A stretch of DNA of 64,000 bases, from the NCBI GenBank assembly GCA_903845055.1, contig CAIMWF010000056.1:34097-98096 (forward strand). Reading direction: 5' to 3'. Below, one piece after another: positions 16,969 through 25,653 of the stretch. The stretch's first letter is position 1. Each line of letters starts with the position of its first letter. This DNA comes from an uncultured Bacteroidales bacterium (GTDB lineage Bacteria; Bacteroidota; Bacteroidia; Bacteroidales; FEN-979). The notes below the pieces were generated by a model. That model was given only the letters and a program-made list of their open reading frames with translations. It was not told the DNA's origin and ran no database searches. A program made the translations under genes and the position numbers.

Positions 16969-18525
16969 TTACAGGGGAATGTTGCTGTGTTTCTTCGGCG
17001 GCAGGCTGTCCTTCTTGGTCTGCAGGGTCTGCAGTGCGCGGATGATCCGGAAGCGGGTATTGCGCGGTTCGATGACATCGTCGATGTAACCGTACCGGGC
17101 AGCATCGTAAGGATTTGCGAACATTACCTTGTATTCGCCCTCTTTCTCGGCAATATAACGGTTCCGTTCGTCTTTATCCTCTATTTCACTGATCTTCTTG
17201 CCTTCGAGGATTTCGATGGCACCCTTGGGGCCCATCACGGCGATTTCGGCCGACGGCCAGGCATAGTTGATGTCGGCGCGCAGCTGCTTGCAACCCATCA
17301 CGTCGTGCGCCCCGCCGTAAGATTTTCGCAGGGTGATGGTGATTTTCGGTACGGTTGCCTCCCCATATGCAAAAAGGAGCTTGGCGCCATGAATGATGAT
17401 CCCGCCATACTCCTGGGTGCTGCCCGGGAGGAAGCCCGGAACATCCACCAGGGTGATAATGGGAATGTTGAAAGCATCGCAGAACCTGACAAACCTGGCA
17501 GCTTTTCGCGACGCCTCGATGTCGAGCACTCCTGCAAGGTAATTGGGCTGGTTGGCCACGATTCCGCACGAGATCCCGTTGAATTTGGCGAAACCCACCA
17601 CGATATTCTTGGCATAATGCTGGTGTACCTCCAGAAATTCCCGGTCATCCACCATTAAATAAATTACATCTTTTACGTCGTACGGCTGGTTGGGATTGGT
17701 CGGAACCACTTCGTTCAGAAGGTCTTCAACCCTGTCGATCGGATCGGTGCATTCTGTTTGCGGGGCGTCCTCGAGGTTGTTCTGGGGCAGATAGGAAATC
17801 AGTTTCCTGATCATCATCAGCCCTTCGTCCTCGTTCGAAACCCTGAAGTGGGCAACCCCCGATTTTGTCGCATGTACGGTGGCACCGCCCAGGTCCTCGG
17901 TGGTAATGTCCTCACCGGTAACCGTTTTTGTAACTTTCGGACCCGTAACGAACATGTAACTTGTTTTTTCACTCATCACCACGAAGTCGGTGAGGGCAGG
18001 GGAGTAGACCGCCCCGCCGGCGCAAGGACCGAAAATCGCCGAAATCTGGGGTACAACCCCCGAGGCGGCAATGTTTCTCATGAAAATTTCGGCATACCCT
18101 GCCAGCGAGTTGACCCCCTCCTGGATCCTGGCCCCGCCGCTGTCATTGATCCCGATCACCGGGGCGCCGACCTTCATGGCCTGGTCCATGATTTTGCAGA
18201 TCTTACGGGCAAAGGTCTCTGACAGGGAACCACCGAACACCGTGAAATCCTGCGAAAAGACAAATACAACGCGGCCATCGATGGTCCCACGGCCCGTGAC
18301 AACACCATCGCCAAGATAGGATTCATTCTCCAGTCCGAAATTGGTGCAGCGATGGCTGACAAACATGTCATATTCTTCAAAACTACCCTCGTCAAGGAGT
18401 TTTTCCACCCGTTCGCGGGCGGTGTATTTCCCTTTTTTATGCTGCGCCCTGATGCGCTCTTCGCCGCCACCGAGCTTTGCCTGTTCGCGCTTTGCGAGCA
18501 GTTCGGAGATCTTGTTTTCGTTAGC
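16969..18525 (-). CDS. mmdA: Methylmalonyl-CoA decarboxylase alpha subunit (carboxyltransferase)
   Basis: 518 residues from the ATG at 18525 ([22 protein letters not shown]). A GTG at 18558 would start inside a palindromic repeat and is unlikely. Two crotonase-fold halves: the N-terminal part with [39 protein letters not shown] and [12 protein letters not shown] (acyl-CoA binding), and the C-terminal part with [17 protein letters not shown] and the [12 protein letters not shown] segment (biotin side). Moves the carboxyl of methylmalonyl-CoA to biotin. Second gene of the operon after the epimerase. Confidence 0.95.
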   Translation of the reverse strand, partial: ANENKISELLAKREQAKLGGGEERIRAQHKKGKYTARERVEKLLDEGSFEEYDMFVSHRCTNFGLENESYLGDGVVTGRGTIDGRVVFVFSQDFTVFGGSLSETFARKICKIMDQAMKVGAPVIGINDSGGARIQEGVNSLAGYAEIFMRNIAASGVVPQISAIFGPCAGGAVYSPALTDFVVMSEKTSYMFVTGPKVTKTVTGEDITTEDLGGATVHATKSGVAHFRVSNEDEGLMMIRKLISYLPQNNLEDAPQTECTDPIDRVEDLLNEVVPTNPNQPYDVKDVIYLMVDDREFLEVHQHYAKNIVVGFAKFNGISCGIVANQPNYLAGVLDIEASRKAARFVRFCDAFNIPIITLVDVPGFLPGSTQEYGGIIIHGAKLLFAYGEATVPKITITLRKSYGGAHDVMGCKQLRADINYAWPSAEIAVMGPKGAIEILEGKKISEIEDKDERNRYIAEKEGEYKVMFANPYDAARYGYIDDVIEPRNTRFRIIRALQTLQTKKDSLPPKKHSNIPL

Positions 18526-18550
18526 CATATGAGTGAGGTTTTTATAACTG

Positions 18551-18570
18551 AGACGCACTGCAGTGCGTCT
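18551..18570. repeat. Perfect 20-bp palindrome between mce and mmdA
   Basis: AGACGCACTG and its exact reverse complement abut with no loop. It sits in the 53-base spacer of an otherwise tightly packed operon. Similar GAGACGCA-type palindromes are familiar as dispersed repeats in bacterial genomes (recollection, not checked here). Confidence 0.85.
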
Positions 18571-18578
18571 TTACAATA

Positions 18579-18980
18579 TCATTTACTGCAGAATTCCACC
18601 AGTACGCCATGGGTTGATTTCGGGTGCAAAAAGCCTATGTTCATCCCCTCCGCTCCTTTGCGGGATACCTTGTCGATCAGGGCAATGCCACTTGTTTCCG
18701 CTTTGGCAAGAGCCTCGGTGGCATTGCCGACGGCAAAGGCGATGTGATGGATGCCCTCCCCCTTTTTTTCAAGGAACCTGCCAATCGGGCCTTCCGGGTC
18801 GGTCGACTCCAGCAGTTCGATCTTCGTCTGGCCAACCATGAAAAAAGCCGTTCTCACGCGCTGGTCCGGTACCTCCTCGATGTTGTAACAAGTCGTTCCG
18901 AGAAGGTTTTCATAAAAGGGAATGCTTTCTTCAAGACTGCGTACCGCAATACCAAGATGTTCAATATGTGTCGGATTCAT
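18579..18980 (-). CDS. mce: Methylmalonyl-CoA epimerase
   Basis: 133 residues, vicinal-oxygen-chelate fold with two repeated halves. Interconverts the R and S forms of methylmalonyl-CoA. Metal ligands are recognisable in HLGIAV near the start, KIELLES, GIHHIAF and the terminal LVEF. First gene of the methylmalonyl-CoA decarboxylase operon: R-methylmalonyl-CoA made from succinyl-CoA is epimerised, then decarboxylated to propionyl-CoA with Na+ export. Confidence 0.95.
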   Translation of the reverse strand: MNPTHIEHLGIAVRSLEESIPFYENLLGTTCYNIEEVPDQRVRTAFFMVGQTKIELLESTDPEGPIGRFLEKKGEGIHHIAFAVGNATEALAKAETSGIALIDKVSRKGAEGMNIGFLHPKSTHGVLVEFCSK

Positions 18981-19008
18981 GATTTTATTGTTATATTTTT
19001 AACAGGAC

Positions 19009-19038
19009 AAAGTTAAGCAGTTTAAATGACATGGCAAA
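19009..19038 (-). promoter_or_regulatory. Promoter of the mce-mmd-udk operon
   Basis: On the minus strand, TTTG (19035-19038), 18-base spacer, TAACTTTG (19009-19016), about 28 bases before the mce ATG. One of the best matches to the Bacteroidota consensus in the window. Confidence 0.75.
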
Positions 19039-19087
19039 CACCATTCTTTCATGAACTTACACTGAAATAAAAAATAATATTCAAATG

Positions 19088-19120
19088 TTGGTGATCAACG
19101 AAATATTTGTTGTATTTTTG
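19088..19120 (+). promoter_or_regulatory. Promoter of the tetR efflux operon
   Basis: TTG (19088-19090) and TATTTTTG (19113-19120), 22 bases apart. The -7 element is followed directly by a candidate operator. Confidence 0.6.
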
Positions 19121-19142
19121 GACCGAATTGGTCTATTGGTCG
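19121..19142. promoter_or_regulatory. Candidate TetR operator
   Basis: GACCGAATTGGTC (19121-19133) is a near-perfect 13-bp dyad (GACC/GGTC around an AATT core) and a second ATTGGTCG half lies at 19135-19142. Position at the expected transcription start suits repression by the TetR protein encoded next. Confidence 0.5.
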
Positions 19143-19251
19143 AATTTATTTGTAATATGCTAAATAAGAATTATTTACAAAATACTTAAGATCGCTAATT
19201 ATTCCACCTTTAATGTAAGATCACCGACGGATCATCAAAAACCAGGAAAAA

Positions 19252-19860
19252 ATGGTAAAGAAAAGCGAAATACGGGAGAAGATCCTCCAGGCGGCCCACG
19301 AGGTGTTCAACCGTTACGGGTACGGAAAGAGCACAATGGATGACATCGCCCGTGAGATGGGAAAGGGAAAAAGTTCCATCTATTATTACTTCACCAGCAA
19401 GGAGGACATTTTCAGGGAGGTGATCGAAAAGGAGCTCAACGTCATGAAAGAGAGAATCCTGGCCGCGGTCTCTGAAAAAGAAGATTCCCGTGAAAAACTG
19501 AAGGTATATGTGGTTGAACGGATGCACGAGCTGCAAAGCCTGAAAAACCTTTACCACGTGCTTCGTACCGAATTTACCGCCCTGCGCGATTTCGTCGACC
19601 AGGTAAGACAGCAGACGGACAATGACGAGATCAGCATCGTGGCAGGAATCCTGGACCACGGTGTCGCCGCAGGCAGGTTTTACCTCGAGGACACCTTTCT
19701 GACTGCCATCGCCATCGTTACCGCTCTCAAGGGGATGGAGATCCCGCTGCTGGTGAGCGAAAACAACGGGGACCCTATCCTCGGCCAGCGCCTCGACCGG
19801 CTGCTCGATGTCCTGTTCTACGGGATCATCAGGCGGGATCCCGATCTTTCAAATCGTTAA
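19252..19860 (+). CDS. TetR/AcrR-family transcriptional regulator
   Basis: 202 residues. N-terminal helix-turn-helix (about 5-55): IREKILQAAHEVFNRYGYGK followed by TMDDIAREMGKGKSSIYYYF, ending in the usual FTSKEDIFREV. The C-terminal all-helical ligand domain is variable and gives no inducer. First gene of the efflux operon, 24 bases before the TolC gene, so it probably represses its own transcript and the pump until a ligand binds. Confidence 0.9.
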   Translation: MVKKSEIREKILQAAHEVFNRYGYGKSTMDDIAREMGKGKSSIYYYFTSKEDIFREVIEKELNVMKERILAAVSEKEDSREKLKVYVVERMHELQSLKNLYHVLRTEFTALRDFVDQVRQQTDNDEISIVAGILDHGVAAGRFYLEDTFLTAIAIVTALKGMEIPLLVSENNGDPILGQRLDRLLDVLFYGIIRRDPDLSNR

Positions 19861-19884
19861 CCTCAGATTATAACCCGCATTAAA

Positions 19885-21372
19885 ATGAAAAAATTCATTG
19901 GCATGACCCTCCTGTTCATCCAGGTTGGTCTTGGTTCACAGGCTGCAGATCCTGTAATTGTTAAAAAAATAACATTTGAACAGGCGCGCGAGATCGCCTG
20001 GCAGAACAGCCATTTACTGAAGCAGGCCGGTTATCATCAGCTTCAGAAGGAACAGGACCGGAAGGCTGCAAGGGGCCTTTACTACCCGACCGTGGGCATC
20101 ATGGCGAACGCGATGCTCATGTCCGACCCGATCCATCTTGATCTCACGCCGGTGAGAGATGCCATCGCACCGTTGTACCAGACCCTGGGAAACTATGGAA
20201 AATTCGGGGGCATCCCGGGAGTTTCCGACGATGCCGCCACCCAGATGGTCAGGCAGAAGATGCTTGCCGGTCTGAATACGATAGAAGGAGAGAACTGGGA
20301 CCAGACGATCCAGAAAAAGGCGTTCGGGGTGGTTGCGGCAACCGTAAGCTGGCCCCTGTATGCCGGTGGCAGGATCAGGGCAGCCAATAAGGCGGCAACG
20401 ATTTATGAGAACGAAAGTCTCGAAATAACCCGGCAACACCAGGGTGAACTCATCAGCGAACTGGCAGAAAGATATTACGGGCTCAGCCTCGCCCGACAGG
20501 TTGTTCTGGTCAGGCAGGAGGTGTTTAAGGGGCTGCAGCAGCATCTTGACGACGCCGTAAAACTTGAAAAAGAGGGGATGATCTCCAGTGCCGACGTGCT
20601 GCACGCAAAGGTTTACCACGCGCAGGCCAGCCGCGAGTTAAGCAAATCCCTGCAGCAGACCGAAATCGTCAACCAGGCCCTTGCGTGCACCATGGCGGTG
20701 AGCGACAGTACCAGGATCGAAACGCTTTCAAGCCTGTTTTATCTTGATTCCATCGAGCCTGAAAGATATTTTCTCACCTTTTCCATCACGAAAAACCCGC
20801 TGCTGAACCAGATCGATTGGAAAAAGGAGCTGGCAGCACAGGCCTACAAGGCCGAGCGTGCCGATTTTTTTCCAACCGTCGCCCTCCAGGGAACCTACGA
20901 TATTGTCAACAAGGACCTGTCGCCTTACCTGCCCGACTGGGAAGTTGGTGTGGGACTGAAATGGACCATTTTCGACGGGGTTTCCAGGTTTGCCAAGGTA
21001 AAGTCGGCATCCCTCAAAACAAAGGAGGCCGAAGAGTATCGTCTTAAAGCACAGGCAGACGTGTGTACCATGATCAATAAACTGTACCACGAACTCGCCA
21101 TGTACCGTGACGAACTGGCTGAACTGGAAACGGCGCGCACATATGCCGAAGAATACCTGCGGGCAAGTGAAATTGAATTTCACCAGGAGATGACCAATTC
21201 GACCCAGGTGATTGACGCCAGCCTTGCGCTGGCGCAGATCAGGACAGAGCGGCTGCAGTCCATGTACAATTATGATGTCACCCTTGCGAAATTGCTGGAA
21301 TTTTCGGGTATCCCGGGTGATTTTTCATCATATGCCACGAGGGCCGGTGTAAAAACAGAAAGTTATCAATAG
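19885..21372 (+). CDS. TolC-family outer-membrane efflux protein
   Basis: 495 residues. Signal peptide (MKKFIGMTLLFIQVGLGSQA), then two long repeated helical hairpin halves with short beta strands: FEQAREIAWQNSHLLKQAG at the start of repeat one, KNPLLNQIDWKKELAAQAY and FFPTVALQGTYDI in repeat two, where VGVGLKWTIFDG marks the second barrel strand. Trimer forms the outer-membrane channel and periplasmic tunnel of a tripartite pump. Followed by the membrane fusion protein after 29 bases. Confidence 0.9.
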   Translation: MKKFIGMTLLFIQVGLGSQAADPVIVKKITFEQAREIAWQNSHLLKQAGYHQLQKEQDRKAARGLYYPTVGIMANAMLMSDPIHLDLTPVRDAIAPLYQTLGNYGKFGGIPGVSDDAATQMVRQKMLAGLNTIEGENWDQTIQKKAFGVVAATVSWPLYAGGRIRAANKAATIYENESLEITRQHQGELISELAERYYGLSLARQVVLVRQEVFKGLQQHLDDAVKLEKEGMISSADVLHAKVYHAQASRELSKSLQQTEIVNQALACTMAVSDSTRIETLSSLFYLDSIEPERYFLTFSITKNPLLNQIDWKKELAAQAYKAERADFFPTVALQGTYDIVNKDLSPYLPDWEVGVGLKWTIFDGVSRFAKVKSASLKTKEAEEYRLKAQADVCTMINKLYHELAMYRDELAELETARTYAEEYLRASEIEFHQEMTNSTQVIDASLALAQIRTERLQSMYNYDVTLAKLLEFSGIPGDFSSYATRAGVKTESYQ

Positions 21373-21401
21373 TCATATTACCATCCGAAAAAAATCATGT
21401 C

Positions 21402-22406
21402 ATGAATAAAAAAGGGATTTTATTTACAATCGTCGGAGTAATCATACTCCTTGTTCTCATCATATATTCGGCGATCGTCATCTGCATGCCCAAGCCCCTG
21501 GAGGTCCAGGGAGAGGTGGATGCCACGCAGGTAAGGGTTGCATCCAAGGTGGTGGGACGGCTGGACAGCCTTCCGGTTCACAAGGGCGATGCCGTAACAA
21601 AGGGGATGCTGCTCTTCGTTTTGAACAGCCCCGAGATCAATGCCCGCCTCGACCAGGCCAATGCGGCGCTGCAGGGAGCCGTGGCACAGAATTCGAAAGC
21701 CATCACCGGGGCCGAAAAGGAGGATGTTTCGGCGGCCTACAACATGTACATGAAAGCACAAGCCGCATACGACCTGGCCCAGAAAACAAACATCCGGGTA
21801 CAGAACCTGTATAAGGAGGGTGTTTTCCCGGCTCAGAAAAAAGACGAATCAGATGCCCAGCTTCAGGCCGCACTGGAAACCGTAAATGCGGCGAGGGAAA
21901 CCTGGATCAAGGCGAAGAACGGTACGCGCATAGAAGACAAAAAATCGGCCAAAGCTATGGTCGACCGTGCCCGGGGCGCCATCACCGAGGTAAAGAGTTT
22001 CCTGGACGAAACCCGCATCACATCACCGGTAACCGGTGAGATTTCCGATGTTATTGCCGAACCAGGTGAACTGGTTTCTGCCGGTTATCCGGTCGTAACC
22101 ATTGTTAATCTCCACGACTGCTGGGTAACCTTCAACCTCAGGGAGGACCTGCTGGCTTCGGTAAAGATGGGTTCTGAATTCGATGCCCGTTTCCCGGCAC
22201 TGGGGAACAAGGAACTCAGGCTGAAGGTCACCTATATCCACCCGCTGGGGAATTTCGCCACCTGGAATGCCACCAAGACCTCCGGCGATTTTGATATGAA
22301 AACCTTCGAGGTCCACGCCAGGCCCGTAACCCCGGTTGAGGGGCTGCGACCGGGGATGAGTGCGCTGGTCAACTGGCGTAAAGTGGCTGAAAAAGCAAGA
22401 AAATAA
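21402..22406 (+). CDS. HlyD-family membrane fusion (periplasmic adaptor) protein
   Basis: 334 residues. One N-terminal membrane anchor (about 7-29), half-lipoyl segment QVRVASKVVGRLDSLPVHKGDAV, a helical hairpin (about 75-190), the second half-lipoyl TRITSPVTGEISDVIAEPGE, and a beta-barrel ending in RPGMSALVNWRK. Bridges the inner-membrane permeases to the TolC channel. Confidence 0.9.
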   Translation: MNKKGILFTIVGVIILLVLIIYSAIVICMPKPLEVQGEVDATQVRVASKVVGRLDSLPVHKGDAVTKGMLLFVLNSPEINARLDQANAALQGAVAQNSKAITGAEKEDVSAAYNMYMKAQAAYDLAQKTNIRVQNLYKEGVFPAQKKDESDAQLQAALETVNAARETWIKAKNGTRIEDKKSAKAMVDRARGAITEVKSFLDETRITSPVTGEISDVIAEPGELVSAGYPVVTIVNLHDCWVTFNLREDLLASVKMGSEFDARFPALGNKELRLKVTYIHPLGNFATWNATKTSGDFDMKTFEVHARPVTPVEGLRPGMSALVNWRKVAEKARK

Positions 22407-22428
22407 CAACAGTTTCAATAACTGAACA

Positions 22429-23610
22429 ATGAACAACGAACGATCCGGCCGGGTGACAGCAGTTATCATGCGGGAGATAAACCGGATCCTGGGTGATAAA
22501 GTTTATCTATTCATCGGGATCATTGCGCCCCTGATCGGCTTCAGCCTCATTACGCTGATATTCTCGGCCAGTGTTCCGCGGAAACTGCCCGTTGCCATCG
22601 TCGACCAGGACCATACCTCCCTGTCGCGGAAAATGATCCGCATGATTGAGGCAACCCCGGTTGCCAGCCCCGACAACAGCGGCAATTCGCTGGAAGAGGC
22701 ACGTTTGAAACTTGTCTCCGGTGAAACCAGTGCCATTGTCGTGATCCCTTCAGGAACTGAAAAAAACATCCTGCGCGGTCAGCATGCAGACATTGCCATC
22801 TATCTCAACAATGTTTACCTGATCAAAGCCGGCCTTCTGAAAAGCGGCATTCAAAAAACCATAGCAACCCTTTCAACCGGGATTAAACTGCAAACGCATA
22901 TGATATGGGGAGAAACACAACCCCGGGCCATGGCGAAGATCCAGGCCGTGCAACTGAACGCGGTCCTGCTTTTCAACCCCTACACCAGCTATGAATATTA
23001 CCTTGTGCTGCTTTTATTGCCCATCCTGCTAACGGTTTACATTCTTTTCGGTACCATTTACGCCTTCGGAACGGAATTGCAGTATGGCACCGGTCCCGAA
23101 TGGCTGACGGCTGCCCAAGATCACATGTCTTCGGCAATAACAGGAAAATTCGTCCTCCACACAGCCTGGTATTTCTGCCTGGCCATGGTGATGAACCTGA
23201 TATTTTTCCGGGTGCTCGGGCTTCCCCTCCAGGGCCACTTCCTGATGATCCTCTTATCAGAACTGGTGATGATCCTCAGTTACCAGGCGATGGCCATCTT
23301 CCTGGTCACCCTTTCGAAAAACCTGCGGCTTGCATTATCCCTTGCCAGCGCCTATACCATGCTGGCCATCACTTTTGCCGGACTTACCTTCCCGGCCTTC
23401 GGGATGCCGCCGGTGGCGCAGGTGTTCAGTAAAATATTTCCCTTCACCTACTGGCTGGAGATCTTCGCCGGGCAGACCCTGCGCAATGAACCACTATCGA
23501 ACGCCAACATCTGCCTCTGGCAAATGACAATCTTCATAGCGGCAGGGCTGTGCATGGTCCCACGCCTGAAATACCTGCTGAAAAATGAAAAATACCGGGG
23601 TAAAATCTGA
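22429..23610 (+). CDS. ABC-2 type transporter permease, first copy
   Basis: 393 residues. One N-terminal membrane segment (about 25-45), a large extracytoplasmic domain (KLPVAIVDQDHTSLSRKMIRMIEAT is the family hallmark), and five C-terminal membrane segments. Ends with FAGLTFPAFGMPPVAQVFSKIFPFTYWLEIF, typical of YhhJ/YbhR-like ABC-2 permeases. With the following paralogue it would form a heterodimeric channel. No ATP-binding gene is found in the operon. Confidence 0.88.
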   Translation: MNNERSGRVTAVIMREINRILGDKVYLFIGIIAPLIGFSLITLIFSASVPRKLPVAIVDQDHTSLSRKMIRMIEATPVASPDNSGNSLEEARLKLVSGETSAIVVIPSGTEKNILRGQHADIAIYLNNVYLIKAGLLKSGIQKTIATLSTGIKLQTHMIWGETQPRAMAKIQAVQLNAVLLFNPYTSYEYYLVLLLLPILLTVYILFGTIYAFGTELQYGTGPEWLTAAQDHMSSAITGKFVLHTAWYFCLAMVMNLIFFRVLGLPLQGHFLMILLSELVMILSYQAMAIFLVTLSKNLRLALSLASAYTMLAITFAGLTFPAFGMPPVAQVFSKIFPFTYWLEIFAGQTLRNEPLSNANICLWQMTIFIAAGLCMVPRLKYLLKNEKYRGKI

Positions 23611-23617
23611 TCGAACG

Positions 23618-24850
23618 ATGTGGAAGAAAATAACGGATAACCTGCAGAATGTTTACGCCATCTTCGCGGCGGAGATCAGCGAATCGTTCAACGATGCCGG
23701 CACGGTCCTGATCTTCATCGTGGCAGCCATCGCCTACCCGATGCTGTATTCGGTCGGTTATGTCAATGAAACGATCCGCGAAATCCCTGTGGCGGTGGTC
23801 GACCTTGACCACACCGCCCTCAGCCGGCAATACGCGAGGCTGCTGGATGCAACGGAACAGGTGAACATCAGTTGCCGGCCCGAAAACATGAAAGAGGCCG
23901 AAGGTCTATTCTACCAGGGGAAAATCCACGGCGTGGTGCTGATTCCCGCATCCTTTGAAAAAAACATTTTAAGGGGAAGCCAGTCAAACGTGACCGTTTA
24001 CTGCGACGCAGGCCGGTTTTTAGTTTACAAGCAGGTATATACCGCCGCAACCTATGTCACCGGCCTCATCAATGCAGGGGTGGAGATCAAGTCGCTGATG
24101 GCAGGCGGAAACATGTACGACGAAGCCCTGAACAATTATGAAGCCATCAGTCCGCAGGTGTTTGATGTTTACAACCCCTCCTCGGGCTACGCAACCTTCA
24201 TCGTCCCCGGGATCCTGATGATCGTCATCCAGCAATCGCTGCTGATCGGCATCGGCCTGCTCTTCGGGAAACACTATGAGCGCCACAAATCTGTGGCTAC
24301 CGAATCCCTTCGCGGCCGGGTTCATACCCTCCAGATCATCTTAGGCAAATCGGCGGTATATGTGGCATTGTACCTGATCACCACGCTGGTCACCCTGGTA
24401 CTGTTCTATCACTGGCTCTCCTTCCCCGACAAAAACAACTTTCTGAACATTTACCCGATGCTGATCATGTACCTTTTCGCCATCTCCTTCATGGGAATCA
24501 CGATCGGGGCCTGGTTCCAGAAAAGGGTTCACTCACTGATGTTCCTCGTTTTCATTTCACCGGTCGTCTTCTTCCTGAGCGGCATTGCCTGGCCGGTGGA
24601 ATCGCTGCCGGGGTTCGTAAAAGTACTGGGATACCTGTTCCCCTCTACGCCGATGCTGCCGGCGTTCCTCAAAATGAGGGTCATGGGAGGCGGGCTGGCA
24701 TCGGTAAGGCCCGAGGCCATTGTACTGATGATCCAGGTGGCGGCCTATTTCATACTGGCACTCATTTCCACAAAATTCGCCATGCGAAGAAACAACCGCG
24801 ATCTCCGGGCTTCCGCGTCCCCGGTTGAAATAAAGCCGCCAAAAAAATAA
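23618..24850 (+). CDS. ABC-2 type transporter permease, second copy
   Basis: 410 residues from the ATG at 23618 (MWKKITDNLQNVYAIFAAEI), 7 bases after the preceding stop. An in-frame ATG at 23585 would overlap the first permease by 26 bases and cannot be excluded. Same build as its neighbour: N-terminal anchor, extracytoplasmic domain with IPVAVVDLDHTALSRQYARL, five C-terminal membrane segments with FFLSGIAWPVESLPGFVKVL and LFPSTPMLPAFLKM. Last gene of the tetR operon; three hairpins follow its stop. Confidence 0.88.
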   Translation: MWKKITDNLQNVYAIFAAEISESFNDAGTVLIFIVAAIAYPMLYSVGYVNETIREIPVAVVDLDHTALSRQYARLLDATEQVNISCRPENMKEAEGLFYQGKIHGVVLIPASFEKNILRGSQSNVTVYCDAGRFLVYKQVYTAATYVTGLINAGVEIKSLMAGGNMYDEALNNYEAISPQVFDVYNPSSGYATFIVPGILMIVIQQSLLIGIGLLFGKHYERHKSVATESLRGRVHTLQIILGKSAVYVALYLITTLVTLVLFYHWLSFPDKNNFLNIYPMLIMYLFAISFMGITIGAWFQKRVHSLMFLVFISPVVFFLSGIAWPVESLPGFVKVLGYLFPSTPMLPAFLKMRVMGGGLASVRPEAIVLMIQVAAYFILALISTKFAMRRNNRDLRASASPVEIKPPKK

Positions 24851-24919
24851 AGAATACGGGAAAAATGGGTTTTGGTTAATACTGGTTCGTTCTTTATCTT
24901 TCCTCATTCCGTATTCTTT
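24849..24919. repeat. 71-base inverted repeat starting in the stop codon of the efflux operon
   Basis: AAAGAATACGG (24849-24859) and CCGTATTCTTT (24909-24919), 11 bp exact, around a 49-base low-complexity loop. First of three hairpins in this spacer. Confidence 0.65.
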
Positions 24920-24926
24920 CGATGAT

Positions 24927-24982
24927 CCCGCCCCCCCGGGGGCGGGAACGAAATCAGCCTCCGGAAGGGGGCTGTTTTCGTT
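24927..24982 (+). terminator. Two stacked GC-rich hairpins, probable terminator of the efflux operon
   Basis: CCCGCCCCC/GGGGGCGGG (24927-24946, 2-base loop) is followed with no gap by a 16-bp stem (arms 24947-24962 and 24967-24982, GGAA loop, two mismatches) ending in TTTTCGTTT. The second hairpin resembles an intrinsic terminator; the first is nearly a cruciform. Confidence 0.6.
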
Positions 24983-25026
24983 TAATATCCGCACTTTTTG
25001 TATCTTGCCAAGGTAAAAGCAACGCC

Positions 25027-25497
25027 ATGAAGAATGTTGAAACCGAGCGGAAATTCCTTGTGAAAAGGGAAAAATGGAACGCTCTTGAAAAACCTCCCGG
25101 GATAAGCTACATCCAGGGATACCTGTGTATTGACGACGAAAAGGTGGTCAGGGTCAGGGTTGCGGGGGGGCAGGGATACCTGACCATCAAGGGGAGACCG
25201 GAAACAATTTCAAGGCCCGAGTTTGAATATCCCATCCCGTCAGGTGAAGCAGAAGAGATGCTCCGTTTGTTTGCCCCCTCCGTGGTGGAGAAAATACGCA
25301 CCCGGATCCCGGCTGGAAGACACATTTGGGAGGTGGATGTATTTTCAGGGGCCAATGAAGGGCTGGTTGTTGCGGAGATCGAGCTTGAAAACCAGGATGA
25401 TCGCTTTGAGAAACCGGATTGGGTGGGGGAGGAGGTAACCGCCGACAAACGTTATTCCAATGCCTGGCTCTCACGGCATCCGTTCATGGAGTGGTAA
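25027..25497 (+). CDS. CYTH-domain protein (triphosphate tunnel metalloenzyme)
   Basis: 156 residues from the ATG at 25027; the frame is open to 24922 but that part covers the terminator hairpins. The family signature ExExK is E5, E7, K9 (VETERKF). Further tunnel residues appear as RVRVAGGQGYLTIKG, EFEYPIP, KIRTRIPAG, WEVDVFSG and AEIELEN. TTM proteins hydrolyse inorganic triphosphate or related compounds; the bacterial CYTH group also contains adenylate-cyclase-like members, so the substrate is open. Its stop overlaps the tail of the tRNA-Ala terminator on the other strand. Confidence 0.9.
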   Translation: MKNVETERKFLVKREKWNALEKPPGISYIQGYLCIDDEKVVRVRVAGGQGYLTIKGRPETISRPEFEYPIPSGEAEEMLRLFAPSVVEKIRTRIPAGRHIWEVDVFSGANEGLVVAEIELENQDDRFEKPDWVGEEVTADKRYSNAWLSRHPFMEW

Positions 25498-25542
25498 AAA
25501 AAAACCACCGGAACCCTTTTAAACAAAGCGATTCCGGAGGTT
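25496..25542 (-). terminator. Intrinsic terminator after tRNA-Ala
   Basis: On the minus strand, an 11-bp stem with one mismatch (arms 25532-25542 and 25503-25513) runs into a T tract at 25496-25504. Confidence 0.8.
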
Positions 25543-25548
25543 ACCCTG

Positions 25549-25622
25549 TGGAGAATAGGGGAGTCGAACCCCTGACCTTTAGACTGCCAGTCTAACGCTC
25601 TAGCCAACTGAGCTAATCCCCC
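25549..25622 (-). tRNA. tRNA-Ala (anticodon GGC)
   Basis: 74-nt cloverleaf on the minus strand: acceptor GGGGGAT/ATTCTCC, D arm with AGCTCAGTTGG, anticodon stem TTAGA/TCTAA with loop CTGGCAG (anticodon GGC), T loop TTCGACT, discriminator A, no encoded CCA. A G3-U70 wobble pair, the alanine identity element, is present in the acceptor stem, which supports Ala. Confidence 0.93.
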
Positions 25623-25632
25623 AAAGCAGATG

Positions 25633-25640
25633 CAAAATTA
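25633..25640 (-). promoter_or_regulatory. -7 element of tRNA-Ala
   Basis: TAATTTTG on the minus strand, 10 bases before the tRNA 5' end, an exact TAnnTTTG match and the same octamer as at tRNA-Gln. No clear -33. Confidence 0.5.
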
Positions 25641-25653
25641 ATAACTTTTTAAT

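Noticed and set aside
18525..18558. Longer mmdA start at the GTG in 18558
   Set aside because: The start would lie inside the 20-bp palindrome; the ATG at 18525 gives the normal N-terminus.
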